A program made the position numbers and the translations under genes. From Symploca sp. SIO2C1 (GTDB taxonomy: Bacteria; Cyanobacteriota; Cyanobacteriia; Cyanobacteriales; Coleofasciculaceae): a stretch of 64,000 nucleotides of DNA. Under the pieces are notes generated by a model that saw only the letters and a list, made by a program, of their open reading frames with translations, did not search any database and was not told the origin of the DNA. The stretch's first letter is position 1. The number at the start of each line of letters is the position of its first letter. The stretch is from NCBI GenBank assembly GCA_010692635.1, contig JAAHGL010000007.1:161528-225527 (forward strand), given 5' to 3'. Below are positions 17,901 through 25,114 of the stretch, one piece after another.

Positions 17901-18788
17901 GCATCACCAGAGCAACAAAATATGCACTCAGCCAATTTGCGAGAATCTATTGCTAGCAATCCTTTAAAACCTGCTACAGGAACGGGCATACTAGGAGAAC
18001 GAATCGCACAGAAGTTAAATGTAGCACCCTATTTGGAAGATCAAGCACTAGAAAACTACTTCAATCCCAGACAATGTCCCCGCATTTTATTAGTTGCTAC
18101 TCATGGTTTATTTTTACCCAACCAGCCAGAAGATCCTACTCCCACCCCGATTTATCATAGAGAAAGTGATTTACTCCAACGCGATCGCATTTCTCGTCGA
18201 GTAGAAAATCCCATGTTGCGATCGGCACTTGCCTTAGCTGGAGCTAACACCTGGGCAAAAGGCGGTAAACTACCCCCAGAAGCGGGAAAAGGCATCCTCT
18301 TTGCTCAAGATGTAGCTGGACTCGACCTTTGGGCGAATGAAATCACTGTCCTCTCCGCCTGCGAAACTGGAATAGGAGATATCGCCATTGGGGAAGGAGT
18401 ATTTGGTTTAAGGCGAGCTTTTGCTGTTGCAGGAGCAAAAACCCTGATCATGAGCTTATGGTCAGTTAATGGGTGGACAACTACCTTACTAATGGAACGC
18501 TTTTTTGATAATTGTGAAGCAGGATTAGGCCGTACTATGGCATTACAAGAAGCTCAGAATTACCTGCGAAATATAACTGTTAGAGAATTGCAGCAATTTG
18601 AACTAGGGCAAGACATCCTCAAATACGAATTTAATAACGGTAGAAAATTAGATGCAGCAATTTTGGCTCGTCAAGCTGAAGATAAACCTCTGGCACATCC
18701 TAAATACTGGGGTGCGTGGATTTGTCAAGGGGAGACAAAAGCTGTAGAAATATTCAAGCTTGATGAAGTTGAGTGGCAAGATTTTTAG
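14913..18788 (+). CDS. Membrane-anchored TPR-CHAT protease
   Basis: 1291 residues. A single N-terminal membrane segment (LLILITSILLISFVLY) is followed by about 14 kinesin-light-chain-type TPR units of 42 residues (consensus ATSLNNLAxLYxxQGRYxEAExxYxxAL). The C-terminal ~530 residues are a CHAT caspase-like peptidase: His1064 in LLVATHGLF and Cys1150 in VLSACETG form the dyad, with the C-terminal GAWICQG strand intact. CHAT proteases are effectors of cell death or immune responses in bacteria (for example the gRAMP-associated and gasdermin-cleaving kinds); TPRs sense or recruit. Some TPR units are identical at DNA level, implying recent unit duplication. The upstream DUF4384-like protein is a likely partner or substrate. 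Confidence 0.92.
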   Translation: MTTSIWLLILITSILLISFVLYKKIEHFMRLRKLAQLNQIVTQLYQRGDSEQVLMIAEKSLELSKKLQKRDYYDTANSFNNLAIIYSDKRRYSEAEILYLEALAIWRRLLGDNHINIVQTLNNLAYIYEKQGRYKESETLYVEALDIRESLLGSEHLDVALSLNNLGGIYTSQGRYKEAEPLYVKALDIRESLLGSEHLDVALSLNNLGGIYTSQGRYKEAEPLYVKALDIRESLLGSEHLDVASSFNNLAFLHYSQGHYLESEALYLKALDMRKRLLKTEEHPDIATSLNNLGALYEDQGRYLEAEQKYLKALAMRQHFLGKQHPYVATTLNNLAELYKDQGRFVDAERKYLEALAILQHLLGNQHPYVATTLNNLAELYKDQGRFVDAEQKHLEALSMEQRLFGDEHPSVARSLKNLATLYVSQGRYSEAEQKYLEALSMRQRLLGNEHPSIATNLDSLAILYVSQGRYSEAEQKYLEALSMRQRLLGNEHPSIATSLNNIATLYASQRRYSEAEQKSIEALSMRQRLLGNEHPSIATSLNNIATLYASQRRYSEAEQKSIEALSMQQNLLGNEHPDVAVSLNNLAAIYANQGRYLEAEERYSKALSMRQNLLGNEHPSLVTSLNNLAAVFATTGCSTKSLSNMLQANKIDDQIINDIFAFSSEGDRLAYLKTIRGNFHAFLSLVCKCFSNSPQAVQKALDVILKRKVLTASALAVQNEVLYSDRYPHLTEDFHKLRDLSEQIIYLTFSIPQTTDFTTYQQQLAQLQAEHNNLQKNLASQVPEIQLQEQLPNRSDIASKLPAGSILVEFVRFDVFNFKAIPAKGEAQWQPARYLAFILPAGQPESVEMIDIGEAEYIDSLIREFRGLVSGTGTNPENQLGMFNKRNSKLIFREYHPQAGSKLGQAIFDKLRPYIQEHQHLIIAPDGELNLVPFQILPSDDSGKKMLMDEFTISYLTVGRDILRQKVETKRTASLKALVLASPNFDLNAETVTPQASPEQQNMHSANLRESIASNPLKPATGTGILGERIAQKLNVAPYLEDQALENYFNPRQCPRILLVATHGLFLPNQPEDPTPTPIYHRESDLLQRDRISRRVENPMLRSALALAGANTWAKGGKLPPEAGKGILFAQDVAGLDLWANEITVLSACETGIGDIAIGEGVFGLRRAFAVAGAKTLIMSLWSVNGWTTTLLMERFFDNCEAGLGRTMALQEAQNYLRNITVRELQQFELGQDILKYEFNNGRKLDAAILARQAEDKPLAHPKYWGAWICQGETKAVEIFKLDEVEWQDF

Positions 18789-18907
18789 CTCAAGGTTTGT
18801 TTGAGCTTTTTGCTGAGCTGCTGCATTACTTTAAGTGCAACTTCTAACTCTGCTGCATCCATACCCTGAGCAAAAGATTCCGCTTCCTGGGCAATCTGTT
18901 CTGTAAT
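18785..18907 (-). pseudogene. Possible C-terminal remnant of a regulator
   Basis: A minus-strand frame of 40 codons (EQIAQEAESFAQGMDAAELE..., LKVMQQLSKKLKQTLS) has protein-like composition and resembles the last helices of MarR-type regulators. It runs into the TAATGAG tandem repeat at its 5' side and has no start. It overlaps the end of the TPR-CHAT gene by 4 bp. The identification is tentative. Confidence 0.3.
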
Positions 18908-18946
18908 GAGTAATGAGTAATGAGTAATGAGTGATGAGTAATGAGT
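18904..18946. repeat. TAATGAG heptad tandem repeat
   Basis: Six near-exact heptads (TAATGAG, with one TGATGAG variant). The same heptad array recurs at 38379-38447. Such short tandemly repeated repetitive sequences are characteristic of filamentous cyanobacteria. Confidence 0.9.
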
Positions 18947-19015
18947 GAATTACCCCTCGATTAGCTCCCAGATTTGTTCAATTGTGCAAGCTTTTTGAGC
19001 CAAAAGGTATAATTT

Positions 19016-19091
19016 CCTTGCACTTATTTGGCTTGCAAAATGATTGAAAGCTTTGTTTGGCATAGCTTCCACACTTATGCAGCAAGCCCTA
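19016..19091. repeat. IS-end-like dispersed repeat, copy 1
   Basis: The stretch ending TTATGCAGCAAGCCCTA closely matches 51973-52047 over about 75 bp (GATTGAAAGC, TGGCATAGCTTCC and CTTATGCAG are shared). Its end resembles the inverted terminus GGGCTTGCTGAATAAG seen at 63876 and, in opposite orientation, near 37003-37018. No transposase is present. Confidence 0.65.
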
Positions 19092-19214
19092 GGTATCAAA
19101 AACTAAGGTGATTTTTGAGAGCTGAAAGTACCAGTAAATTCAAGGGATGGTGCGTTACGCTATCGCTAACAGCACCCTACGAATATCGATATAATTCTTA
19201 CTCTATAAGCATTC

Positions 19215-20054
19215 TTAATTCTTAATTCCGCGCAGCGGTACTAGTAGCTCCCTGAGCAAGCGTTCCTCGTCATTTTTTTCTGGTAACGCTTCTAGCTGAG
19301 CAAGGAAGTTGTAGAGTAATCCTAAGCTAACTGAGCGTAGGGAATGATGGGCAGGTAGAGCAACTAATTCTAATAGTGCTTGATGGCGTACTTTTTCTCG
19401 CCCCAAAAGCCTTAGCCATAGCGTTTTATTGTTGTGCGGTAACTCATCAATCACCACCAATCCAGTTAACATTGCCGGAGGTAGGAAATAAATCCCAGTC
19501 TCCTCTTCTGTGCTTTCTTCCGCTCCAAATCCTGTTAAAGTCTCTTCTGAGATGGTGGGAGTCAAAATCCATAACCAGGGTAAGTCCGACTCATTCCATT
19601 GCAATGTTTCTCTCTCTGCAGCTCGGTGAAACTCTCCCTGAACTTCTAGTAATTTGATCATACTAGCGGTGATCTCATCAGACGTGACAGGATGGTGATA
19701 GGGTTCAAACAAGACTCTGGTCTTAGCTAGTCTCGCTAATAATCCTAACTCTTTGGGTAATTCGGATACACTAGGAGCAAACCATAAGTCGATGTCTCGT
19801 CTAGGGGAGATGGTGAAGGTTCGCTCAACTTCTATTTTCCCATAAGGGGAGAGCAACTTTTCGAGGTAGTCTTTACTAAACTGCTCATAAATAAATCTTC
19901 TCAAGTCTATAGGTTCTTCTTCCTCATCAAGCTCGATAGCAAGCTCAAAATCGTCACATAAATGAGCTTTACCAATATAATCAGGTGCTACGGCACAAAA
20001 GTTTTCATCTAGTTCATAATAGCGACATATACGACAGCTTTTTGTCTTCTTCAT
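19215..20054 (-). CDS. Conserved cyanobacterial protein with N-terminal Cys cluster
   Basis: 279 residues. The first 35 residues carry four cysteines (SCRICRYYE, FCAVAP, LCDDF), a likely metal-binding knuckle. The rest matches a family I recognise as frequent in filamentous cyanobacteria but uncharacterised: KIEVERTFTISPRRDIDLWF, then LLARLAKTRVLFEPYHHPVT, LPWLWILTPT, and a C-terminal helical part LLELVALPAHHSLRSVSL. The acidic residues in DIDLWF and following Glu/Lys positions are reminiscent of PD-(D/E)XK-like folds, but no catalytic motif is certain. No function is assigned. Confidence 0.65.
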   Translation of the reverse strand: MKKTKSCRICRYYELDENFCAVAPDYIGKAHLCDDFELAIELDEEEEPIDLRRFIYEQFSKDYLEKLLSPYGKIEVERTFTISPRRDIDLWFAPSVSELPKELGLLARLAKTRVLFEPYHHPVTSDEITASMIKLLEVQGEFHRAAERETLQWNESDLPWLWILTPTISEETLTGFGAEESTEEETGIYFLPPAMLTGLVVIDELPHNNKTLWLRLLGREKVRHQALLELVALPAHHSLRSVSLGLLYNFLAQLEALPEKNDEERLLRELLVPLRGIKN

Positions 20055-20111
20055 CGTCTTGTAAGATTGTATTAAAACTAAATCAACTATTTTAAAACTA
20101 TTTGTGGGATT

Positions 20112-20222
20112 ATGGTTAAAGGAAGTTGTCTTTGCGGTGAAATTCAGTTTGAAGTAGAACTTATTCCTGTCTCAAGTGATATTCCTTCCTATGAAGGCAT
20201 ACCAAAAGAAATATTGGACTAA
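20112..20222 (+). pseudogene. GFA-family gene with internal deletion
   Basis: A 36-residue frame begins MVKGSCLCGEIQFEVE, the diagnostic zinc-binding start (CxCG) of GFA-family (glutathione-dependent formaldehyde-activating-like) proteins, and ends with a typical GFA tail (SSDIPSYEGIPKEILD). The central ~90 residues with the remaining zinc cysteines are missing, so it is a deletion remnant. Confidence 0.65.
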
Positions 20223-20327
20223 CTCGTAATATCAAGTTCTGTTGAATACTTACACTTTGGTGTAAACAAGGCAGAAGGCAGAGGGCAGAAGGATATGATA
20301 ACTGTTTAGGCCGACATCATATAAACT

Positions 20328-20966
20328 ATGGAAGAATACTTACAATCGAGTGCCATCATTGACTGGCAGCATTCAGCAATTTTAGAACTTGCTGAGAAAA
20401 TTGCCTCAGGATATCACACACCGGAAGCGATCGCAAAAGCTTGCTTTGAATGGGTCAGAGATGAGATTTACCATAGCTGTGACTATCAGATGAACCCTGT
20501 TACCTATCGAGCCTCAGATGTACTTCAATACAAGACAGGTTACTGTTATGCCAAAAGCCATTTGCTAGCTGCATTACTACGAGCAAATGGTATTCCAGCA
20601 GGGTTTTGCTATCAGCGATTGAGTATTGATGATCAGGGTGCGCCTTATAGTTTACACGGTTTCAACGCAGTTTATTTACCTCAAGTTGGTTGGTATCGTA
20701 TTGATCCTAGAGGCAATCGAGAAGGTGTTGATGCTCAGTTTATACCACCCCAAGAAAAGTTAGCTTTCCAGATTCAGTTTCCTGAAGAAGCAGATTGGAA
20801 ATCTGTACTCTCGGAGCCGCTTTCAATTGTTGTAGAAGCTTTACAAGCTCACAGTACTTGGGATGAGATGCTTCAAAATCTTCCAGATATCTCTTCGGAG
20901 TCGGCTACAAGTTATGGTTTAGTTGCCGAAGGTGCAGAACTAGTGCAGCTTGGCGGAAATAAGTGA
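20328..20966 (+). CDS. Transglutaminase-like cysteine protease family protein
   Basis: 212 residues. The transglutaminase core triad is visible: Cys in KTGYCYAKSHLLAALLRANGI (quoted in part as TGYCYAKSH), His in LHGFNAVYL, Asp in WYRIDPRGNR. The N-terminal helix and WVRDEIYH motif match the stand-alone bacterial transglutaminase-like family, probably peptidases or amidases rather than cross-linkers. No signal peptide. The last eight residues (LVQLGGNK) are encoded by the start of a dispersed repeat (20940-21080), so the original C-terminus has been replaced or extended. Confidence 0.85.
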   Translation: MEEYLQSSAIIDWQHSAILELAEKIASGYHTPEAIAKACFEWVRDEIYHSCDYQMNPVTYRASDVLQYKTGYCYAKSHLLAALLRANGIPAGFCYQRLSIDDQGAPYSLHGFNAVYLPQVGWYRIDPRGNREGVDAQFIPPQEKLAFQIQFPEEADWKSVLSEPLSIVVEALQAHSTWDEMLQNLPDISSESATSYGLVAEGAELVQLGGNK

Positions 20967-21080
20967 CTAGTAAAAAAAAGGTTCAAACTCAGATACAGTA
21001 AGCTTTCTTCCCTTCTGCCTTCTGTTCCCCTCCTTGGAGGGGTTAGGGGTGGGTTGGTGCCTTCTGCCTTCTTGTACTAG
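20940..21080. repeat. 141-bp dispersed repeat, copy 1
   Basis: Begins CTAGTGCAGCTTGGCGGAAA and ends CTTCTTGTACTAG, so its ends are weakly inverted (CTAGTRCA). It aligns over its length with the reverse complement of 44936-45075; the first ~30 bp also recur degenerately at 39909-39938 and the last 20 bp near 63853-63872. It overlaps the 3' end of the transglutaminase-like gene. MITE-like, no coding capacity. Confidence 0.75.
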
Positions 21081-21162
21081 CAAATTTGAGGAAGTGATGG
21101 CGTTTCATGATTAAATTGAGAGTTTAGAGCTAACGCTCCCAGCTCCTGAATTTTGCAAAAAT

Positions 21163-22080
21163 ATGTCCACCAAGGTTTTTTCTGGGACGGATGCTGCCGT
21201 CGTTTTAGCTATTCCTGGCTTAGCCGCTATTTCCTGGGGGGTTCCGGAACGTTATTGGCAAAAGATTTGCCGTCGATTAGGACCAATTGCCATTCCCACG
21301 ATAACTGAGAATCCGCAATTGCTTCTCCAAGTAATCCAGGAGACATTAGGCGATCGCAAAATCACCCAATCACCGGAGGCTATTTTAACTCAAATGGCTG
21401 GTGAGCAAATCCTTTCCAGGCTACAACTTCTGAAAGATTACCTTCCCGGTGGCTGGAAACCCAAACTCCAACTCATAGGTCGTGAACATATTGATACTGC
21501 CATAGAAAGCGGTCATGGGGTTATCTTGTGGCTAGGATACTTTGTTTTATGTGACCTACTCCCCAAGATAGCCTTCCATCGTGCTGGTTTAGCAGTGCAC
21601 CATCTGAGTAGTGCTCGCCACGGGTTCTCTTCGACTCGTTTTGGTACAGGCTACCTCAATCCCATTCAAACTACCATTGAGGATCGATATTTAGCAGAAC
21701 GGGTAGTATTATCTCCAGAAAATCCCACTAAGGCAATGTTGACCCTAGCCTACCGCTTGCGGGATAACCAAATCATATCCATTACTGCTCATAAGAACGC
21801 CAAAAACCCCCTTAAGGTAAAGTTTCTAGACGGATATTTATACTTAGCACCAGGAGCACCCCTCCTAGCTCAGAATACCAAGGCAGCATTGCTACCGGTG
21901 TTGCCGTTAAGGGATCAGGCAGGGGAGCTAACAGTTACTGTTGAAGCGCCGCTCCAGATATCAGGGGACATCTCAAAGCGTGAGGTCACAAAGCACCTTG
22001 CTCAACAGTATGCCAAATTATTGGAGCCTTATGTCATCAAATTCCCCGGTCAATGGCTCGGGTGGAACCACTTGTCATAG
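21163..22080 (+). CDS. LPLAT-superfamily (LpxL/HtrB-like) acyltransferase, putative
   Basis: 305 residues. Overall layout follows LpxL-like acyltransferases: AIESGHGVILWLGYF where the catalytic His would lie, GLAVHHLSSARHGFSSTRFG, a middle LTLAYRLRDNQIISITAHKN, KFLDGYLYLAPGAPLLAQNT (given in part), LPVLPLRD, and a C-terminal VTKHLAQQYAKLLE helix plus PGQWLGWNH like the QW/ExW end of the family. The canonical HX4D is not clear (HGVILWLG), so catalytic competence is uncertain. Such proteins in cyanobacteria often sit with natural-product or cell-surface genes, but the neighbours give no clue. A weak ribosome-binding site precedes the ATG. Confidence 0.55.
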   Translation: MSTKVFSGTDAAVVLAIPGLAAISWGVPERYWQKICRRLGPIAIPTITENPQLLLQVIQETLGDRKITQSPEAILTQMAGEQILSRLQLLKDYLPGGWKPKLQLIGREHIDTAIESGHGVILWLGYFVLCDLLPKIAFHRAGLAVHHLSSARHGFSSTRFGTGYLNPIQTTIEDRYLAERVVLSPENPTKAMLTLAYRLRDNQIISITAHKNAKNPLKVKFLDGYLYLAPGAPLLAQNTKAALLPVLPLRDQAGELTVTVEAPLQISGDISKREVTKHLAQQYAKLLEPYVIKFPGQWLGWNHLS

Positions 22081-22430
22081 CCAGGACTAATGATTGCACT
22101 TGCTGGAGTAGGAATAACCACAAAGGCACAAAGTACACAAAGGTTTATCAGGGACTGTGGCAGCTAACTTCAATATCTTGTGTAACCGACATCTTGCTTG
22201 TCACGCACAATGCTTTGCTGACCCTACAGGCGCACACTTATTCCATTATGTAAAAGAATACCACAATAATGTTGCCGAGGTTGCGATCGCACTTCTTTAA
22301 ATAGCAGCATAAGATCCCCGACTTCTCGATTGCACCTGTGATTTCCACGACAAACCGGAAGAAGAAGTCGGGGATCTAGTACCGCTGTTGGTGGTTTCTG
22401 CACCCGAGGAAATCACGATCGCTTTACTAC
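22081..22430. other. Repeat-filled spacer
   Basis: Contains a partial copy of the repeat whose core is CTACAGGCGCACAC...CCATTAT (22225-22266; related copies near 43825, 53052 and 54331), an HIP1 site, and the GATCCCCGACTTCT hairpin at 22312-22377. No coding frame is convincing before the HigB remnant. Confidence 0.6.
22312..22377. repeat. GATCCCCGACTTCT long-hairpin repeat, copy 1
   Basis: AGATCCCCGACTTCT at the left end and AGAAGTCGGGGATCT at the right are perfect 15-bp inverted arms around 36 bp. The same element occurs at 52114-52180 and 53284-53349. Immediately downstream the higB coding sequence is missing its 5' part, so this repeat borders a deletion. Confidence 0.85.
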
Positions 22431-22493
22431 AAATACTTTTTAACTCATGCCGAATACGACAAAGGCAAGTGGAAAAATGACCCTTACTTTTAA
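22431..22493 (+). pseudogene. HigB toxin, C-terminal remnant
   Basis: The frame KYFLTHAEYDKGKWKNDPYF then stop carries THAEYDK, the signature end of HigB-type mRNA interferases. The N-terminal ~80 residues are gone, with repeat sequence upstream. Its stop overlaps the HigA start by 17 bp, the usual HigBA arrangement, which supports the assignment. Confidence 0.6.
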
Positions 22494-22713
22494 CCAAGCT
22501 ACTTATCGTAATCTACTAGCTAAATTTGCTCCCAAAGTAATTGAGACAGCACAGGAGTATGATCACATCTTAGCCGTGGCAGAGGGGTTAACATTTAAGA
22601 AAAATCGCACTCCAGAGGAGCAGGCTTTACACAAGTTGTTAGTTACCCTAATTGAAGCCTATGAGGTACAGAATGATCCAATGGCTCAAGCCGCACCTCA
22701 TGAAATTCATTGA
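22477..22713 (+). pseudogene. HigA-type antitoxin, truncated before its HTH
   Basis: 78 residues from ATG 22477 (MTLTFNQATYRNLLAKF). The sequence YDHILAVAEGLTFKKNRTPEE and LHKLLVTLIEAYE is the N-terminal part of COG5499-type HigA antitoxins, which normally continue past ...PHEIL into an XRE helix-turn-helix. Here the frame stops right after PHEIH, so the DNA-binding half is absent. With the toxin also truncated, this is a decayed HigBA module; a residual protein could still be made. Confidence 0.65.
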
Positions 22714-22734
22714 AGTTAAGGAAAATATTTTTTT

Positions 22735-23280
22735 ATGGCGAAATTTTACAATGAGATTAACCCATCATTACAAAACTTTATCCAAGAACAAAAAATATTT
22801 TTCACAGCAACAGCACCTACTAAAGGTCGAATAAATTTATCACCCAAAGGTATAGATACTTTTCGCTGTATTGATAGCAAAACTGTTGCTTATCTGGATT
22901 TGACTGGCAGTGGTAACGAAACTTCTGCCCATCTCGAAGAAAATGGCAGAATGACAATCATGTTTTGCAGTTTTTCTGATAAACCTCTAATTTTACGCCT
23001 GTATGGTCAAGGGCAGGTAATTCGCCCCAGAGAGCCAAAATGGCAAGAGTTTTACTCTCTATTTGCTTCTCTACCAGGAGAACGGCAAATAATTGTCCTG
23101 GAAGTTGAATCTGTACAAACTTCTTGTGGTTTTGGTGTACCACTTTATGACTTTAAATCAGAAAGAGAAACTCTTGTACAATGGGCTTCTAATAAGGGAC
23201 AAGAGGGAATTCATGAATATTGGCAAGGAAAAAATCTCCAGAGTATTGATGGCCTACCAACTAAACTGTTATCAGATTGA
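22735..23280 (+). CDS. Pyridoxamine 5'-phosphate oxidase-like flavoprotein
   Basis: 181 residues. Pattern of the FMN-binding split barrel: FIQEQKIFFTATAPTKGRINLSPKG (in parts: QKIFFTATAP, GRINLSPKG), VAYLDLTGSGNETSAHLEENGRM, MFCSFSDKPLILRLYGQG, and LEVESVQTSCGFGVPLYDF. This cyanobacterial/plant subfamily differs from PdxH and its substrate is unknown; FMN or F420-type redox chemistry is likely. A weak ribosome-binding site (AAGGAAA) precedes the ATG. Cytoplasmic. Confidence 0.85.
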   Translation: MAKFYNEINPSLQNFIQEQKIFFTATAPTKGRINLSPKGIDTFRCIDSKTVAYLDLTGSGNETSAHLEENGRMTIMFCSFSDKPLILRLYGQGQVIRPREPKWQEFYSLFASLPGERQIIVLEVESVQTSCGFGVPLYDFKSERETLVQWASNKGQEGIHEYWQGKNLQSIDGLPTKLLSD

Positions 23281-23375
23281 GAGTTCCAACAGAAGCGCTT
23301 TGCATCCCCAATTGAATGGGAGAAACAATTCTCTTACCTATTGCCAGACTTGCAGACTCGGTGTTTATTCAGAGA

Positions 23376-23465
23376 TTAGCAATTAGCAATTAGCAATTAG
23401 CTTTGAGCATGTTTCTCGAGAGCAATTAACAATTAGCCATTAGCCATTAGCTATTAGCCATTATT
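23376..23465. repeat. ATTAGCA/ATTAGCC short tandem repeats
   Basis: Runs of AATTAGC and CCATTAG heptads. Upstream at 23310-23337, CCAATTGAATGGGAGAAACA and the following AATTCTCTT are shared with 63678-63705. Non-coding. Confidence 0.85.
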
Positions 23466-23482
23466 TTTTGAGACAACTGATA

Positions 23483-25003
23483 CTAATCCCTTAAATTCGA
23501 TGAATCTTTGGAAGGTGGTAAGTTATCAAATGTTGGTGGAATGCGAATGCGACTTAACTGATTCATTGCCCATTGCGCTGTTTCTTTAACTTCTGGATCC
23601 GGATCATCGGCAGCATGGTACAACATCTGACTCATCTGCGCCACTACTTCATAAATTCGCGTCAAGTCCCGAATAGCATTTTTCCGCACCTGAGCATTGT
23701 CATCCTGTAAAGAGAGAGCCAAAGCCTTATTAAGAGGTTTAAGAGTTTTGTTGCCAATTTGGGATAGTGCCTCCAAAATTAGGCTCCGCTGCTGAGAATC
23801 TGAATCAATCATCAAATCTACTAGAGGCTTGACTGCTCTAGAATCTCCCTGTTGAGCTAGTTCCCAAATGGCTTTACGCCGTTTTTGTGGTGAGCCTTGT
23901 TGTAAGTCTTTAATTAATTCATCAACAATATTAATTTTGGCAAGGCGAGTGGTTTTTTCTAGGGGTAAGTTATCCTCTACTGTCTGAGGTTTCGGTTGAG
24001 TTGGGAAGTTGCTGCTTTGGGAGTTGGCATTGGAGGGGTTGTGATGTGAATTAGAGGAGTTTGGGGGTGAAACAGATAAATTAGAAGAGTTGTAGCCGTT
24101 ATTATGATCTTCTTGGTAAGATGACTGGGTTTGCTCAAGAGCCTCAGTTTGGTCAAACTCTTCAGTTTGTTCAAGTATCCCAGTTTGTAATTGAGATGGC
24201 TGTGTTGGCTCAAGAGTCTCAGTTTGGTCAAACTCTTCAGTTTGTTCAAGTATCCCAGTTTGTAATTGAGATGGCTGGGTTTGTTCAAGAGCCTCAGTTT
24301 GTTCAAGTATCCCGGTTTGTAGTTGAGATGGCTGGGTTTGCTCGAGAGCCTCAGTTTGGTCAAACTCTTCCGTTTGCTCTAAGGCGTTAGTGTTGGCTTC
24401 TAACTGTACTGACTCAGGATTTTCTCTACTTATATAATCATCTTTATCCGACGGAAATTGGGGCTCTGGAAATTTTTTTTGTTTACTCAGCCATCTGAAC
24501 AAGAATAATCCCCCACCAATTGCTCCGCAGACCAATATGCTACTAAGTAGCAACAAAAGTCGTTTCCCACCCTTGCTAGTAGCCTTCTCAGCATCTGGTT
24601 CGGGAGTTTCCGCTTCTGCTAGTTCTGGTTGTTCAGCTACAGTAGCTTGCAGTTTACTCCAGGTAGTGGGACCAACTATACCATCAGCTTCAAGGCCAAC
24701 AGATTTTTGAAATTTGATAATGGCAAGCTCTGTAGCTTCTGAGTAGCTACCATCAGCTAAGCCATCGTAGTAGCCTAGCTGCTTAAGCTTTTCTTGCAGC
24801 GCGATGATTGGTTCTCCCTGACTACCTTTTTCTAGAGGTAGTTGTACCGGTTCAAGGGGAACTTGAGCCACTTCTAGGGAGAAAGCCTGAACTGAGGAAT
24901 AGGCAATTGCTGAGTTTAGTTCAGAGTTATGGCACTCACCTAGAATCGAACCTAAGCAAGTAATACAGGTAGCAAAAAGTAGAGTAGAGCGATGGCTGAT
25001 CAT
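23483..25003 (-). CDS. PG-binding / transmembrane / HEAT-repeat chimera
   Basis: 506 residues. Order: signal or anchor (LLFATCITCLGSI), a peptidoglycan-binding type 1 domain (LQEKLKQLGYYDGLADGSYS, then FQKSVGLEADGIVGPTTW; residues ~60-120), a membrane helix (LLLLLSSILVCGAIGGGLFLF, ~150-170), a long Gln/Glu/Thr-rich repeat tract (EQTEEFDQTEALEQTQPSQL units, ~200-290), a Ser/Asn-rich linker, and C-terminal HEAT/PBS-type repeats (RRKAIWELAQQGDSRAVKPL, LEALSQIGNKTLKPL). This implies a periplasmic PG-binding head joined through the membrane to a cytoplasmic scaffold. The low-complexity unit is repeated at DNA level and likely varies in length. Function unknown; a wall-sensing or divisome scaffold is a guess. 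Confidence 0.8.
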   Translation of the reverse strand: MISHRSTLLFATCITCLGSILGECHNSELNSAIAYSSVQAFSLEVAQVPLEPVQLPLEKGSQGEPIIALQEKLKQLGYYDGLADGSYSEATELAIIKFQKSVGLEADGIVGPTTWSKLQATVAEQPELAEAETPEPDAEKATSKGGKRLLLLLSSILVCGAIGGGLFLFRWLSKQKKFPEPQFPSDKDDYISRENPESVQLEANTNALEQTEEFDQTEALEQTQPSQLQTGILEQTEALEQTQPSQLQTGILEQTEEFDQTETLEPTQPSQLQTGILEQTEEFDQTEALEQTQSSYQEDHNNGYNSSNLSVSPPNSSNSHHNPSNANSQSSNFPTQPKPQTVEDNLPLEKTTRLAKINIVDELIKDLQQGSPQKRRKAIWELAQQGDSRAVKPLVDLMIDSDSQQRSLILEALSQIGNKTLKPLNKALALSLQDDNAQVRKNAIRDLTRIYEVVAQMSQMLYHAADDPDPEVKETAQWAMNQLSRIRIPPTFDNLPPSKDSSNLRD

Positions 25004-25114
25004 AGAAGAGCCGGAGACTTATCAAGTGTAGCCGGTGTTAATAATGGAAATCTCACTCCAAGTTAGCTCAATCCTATACTGCTTTTAATGGTTAGGAACT
25101 AGTTGAGAAAAGAA

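Larger units (their letters stand above)
18789..19214. other. Gene-free spacer with repeats
   Basis: Holds the gene remnant at 18785-18907, a TAATGAG heptad array (about 18904-18946) and an IS-end-like repeat (19016-19091). Just before the next gene, ATAATTCTTACTCTATAAGC and CCGCGCAGCGG(T)ACTAG are shared with 39950-40010, another dispersed repeat. Nothing else seen. Confidence 0.6.

Noticed and set aside
22297..22497. 66-codon minus-strand frame opposite the HigB remnant
   Set aside because: Composed of the hairpin repeat and the antisense of higB; the plus-strand HigB/HigA frames explain the region.
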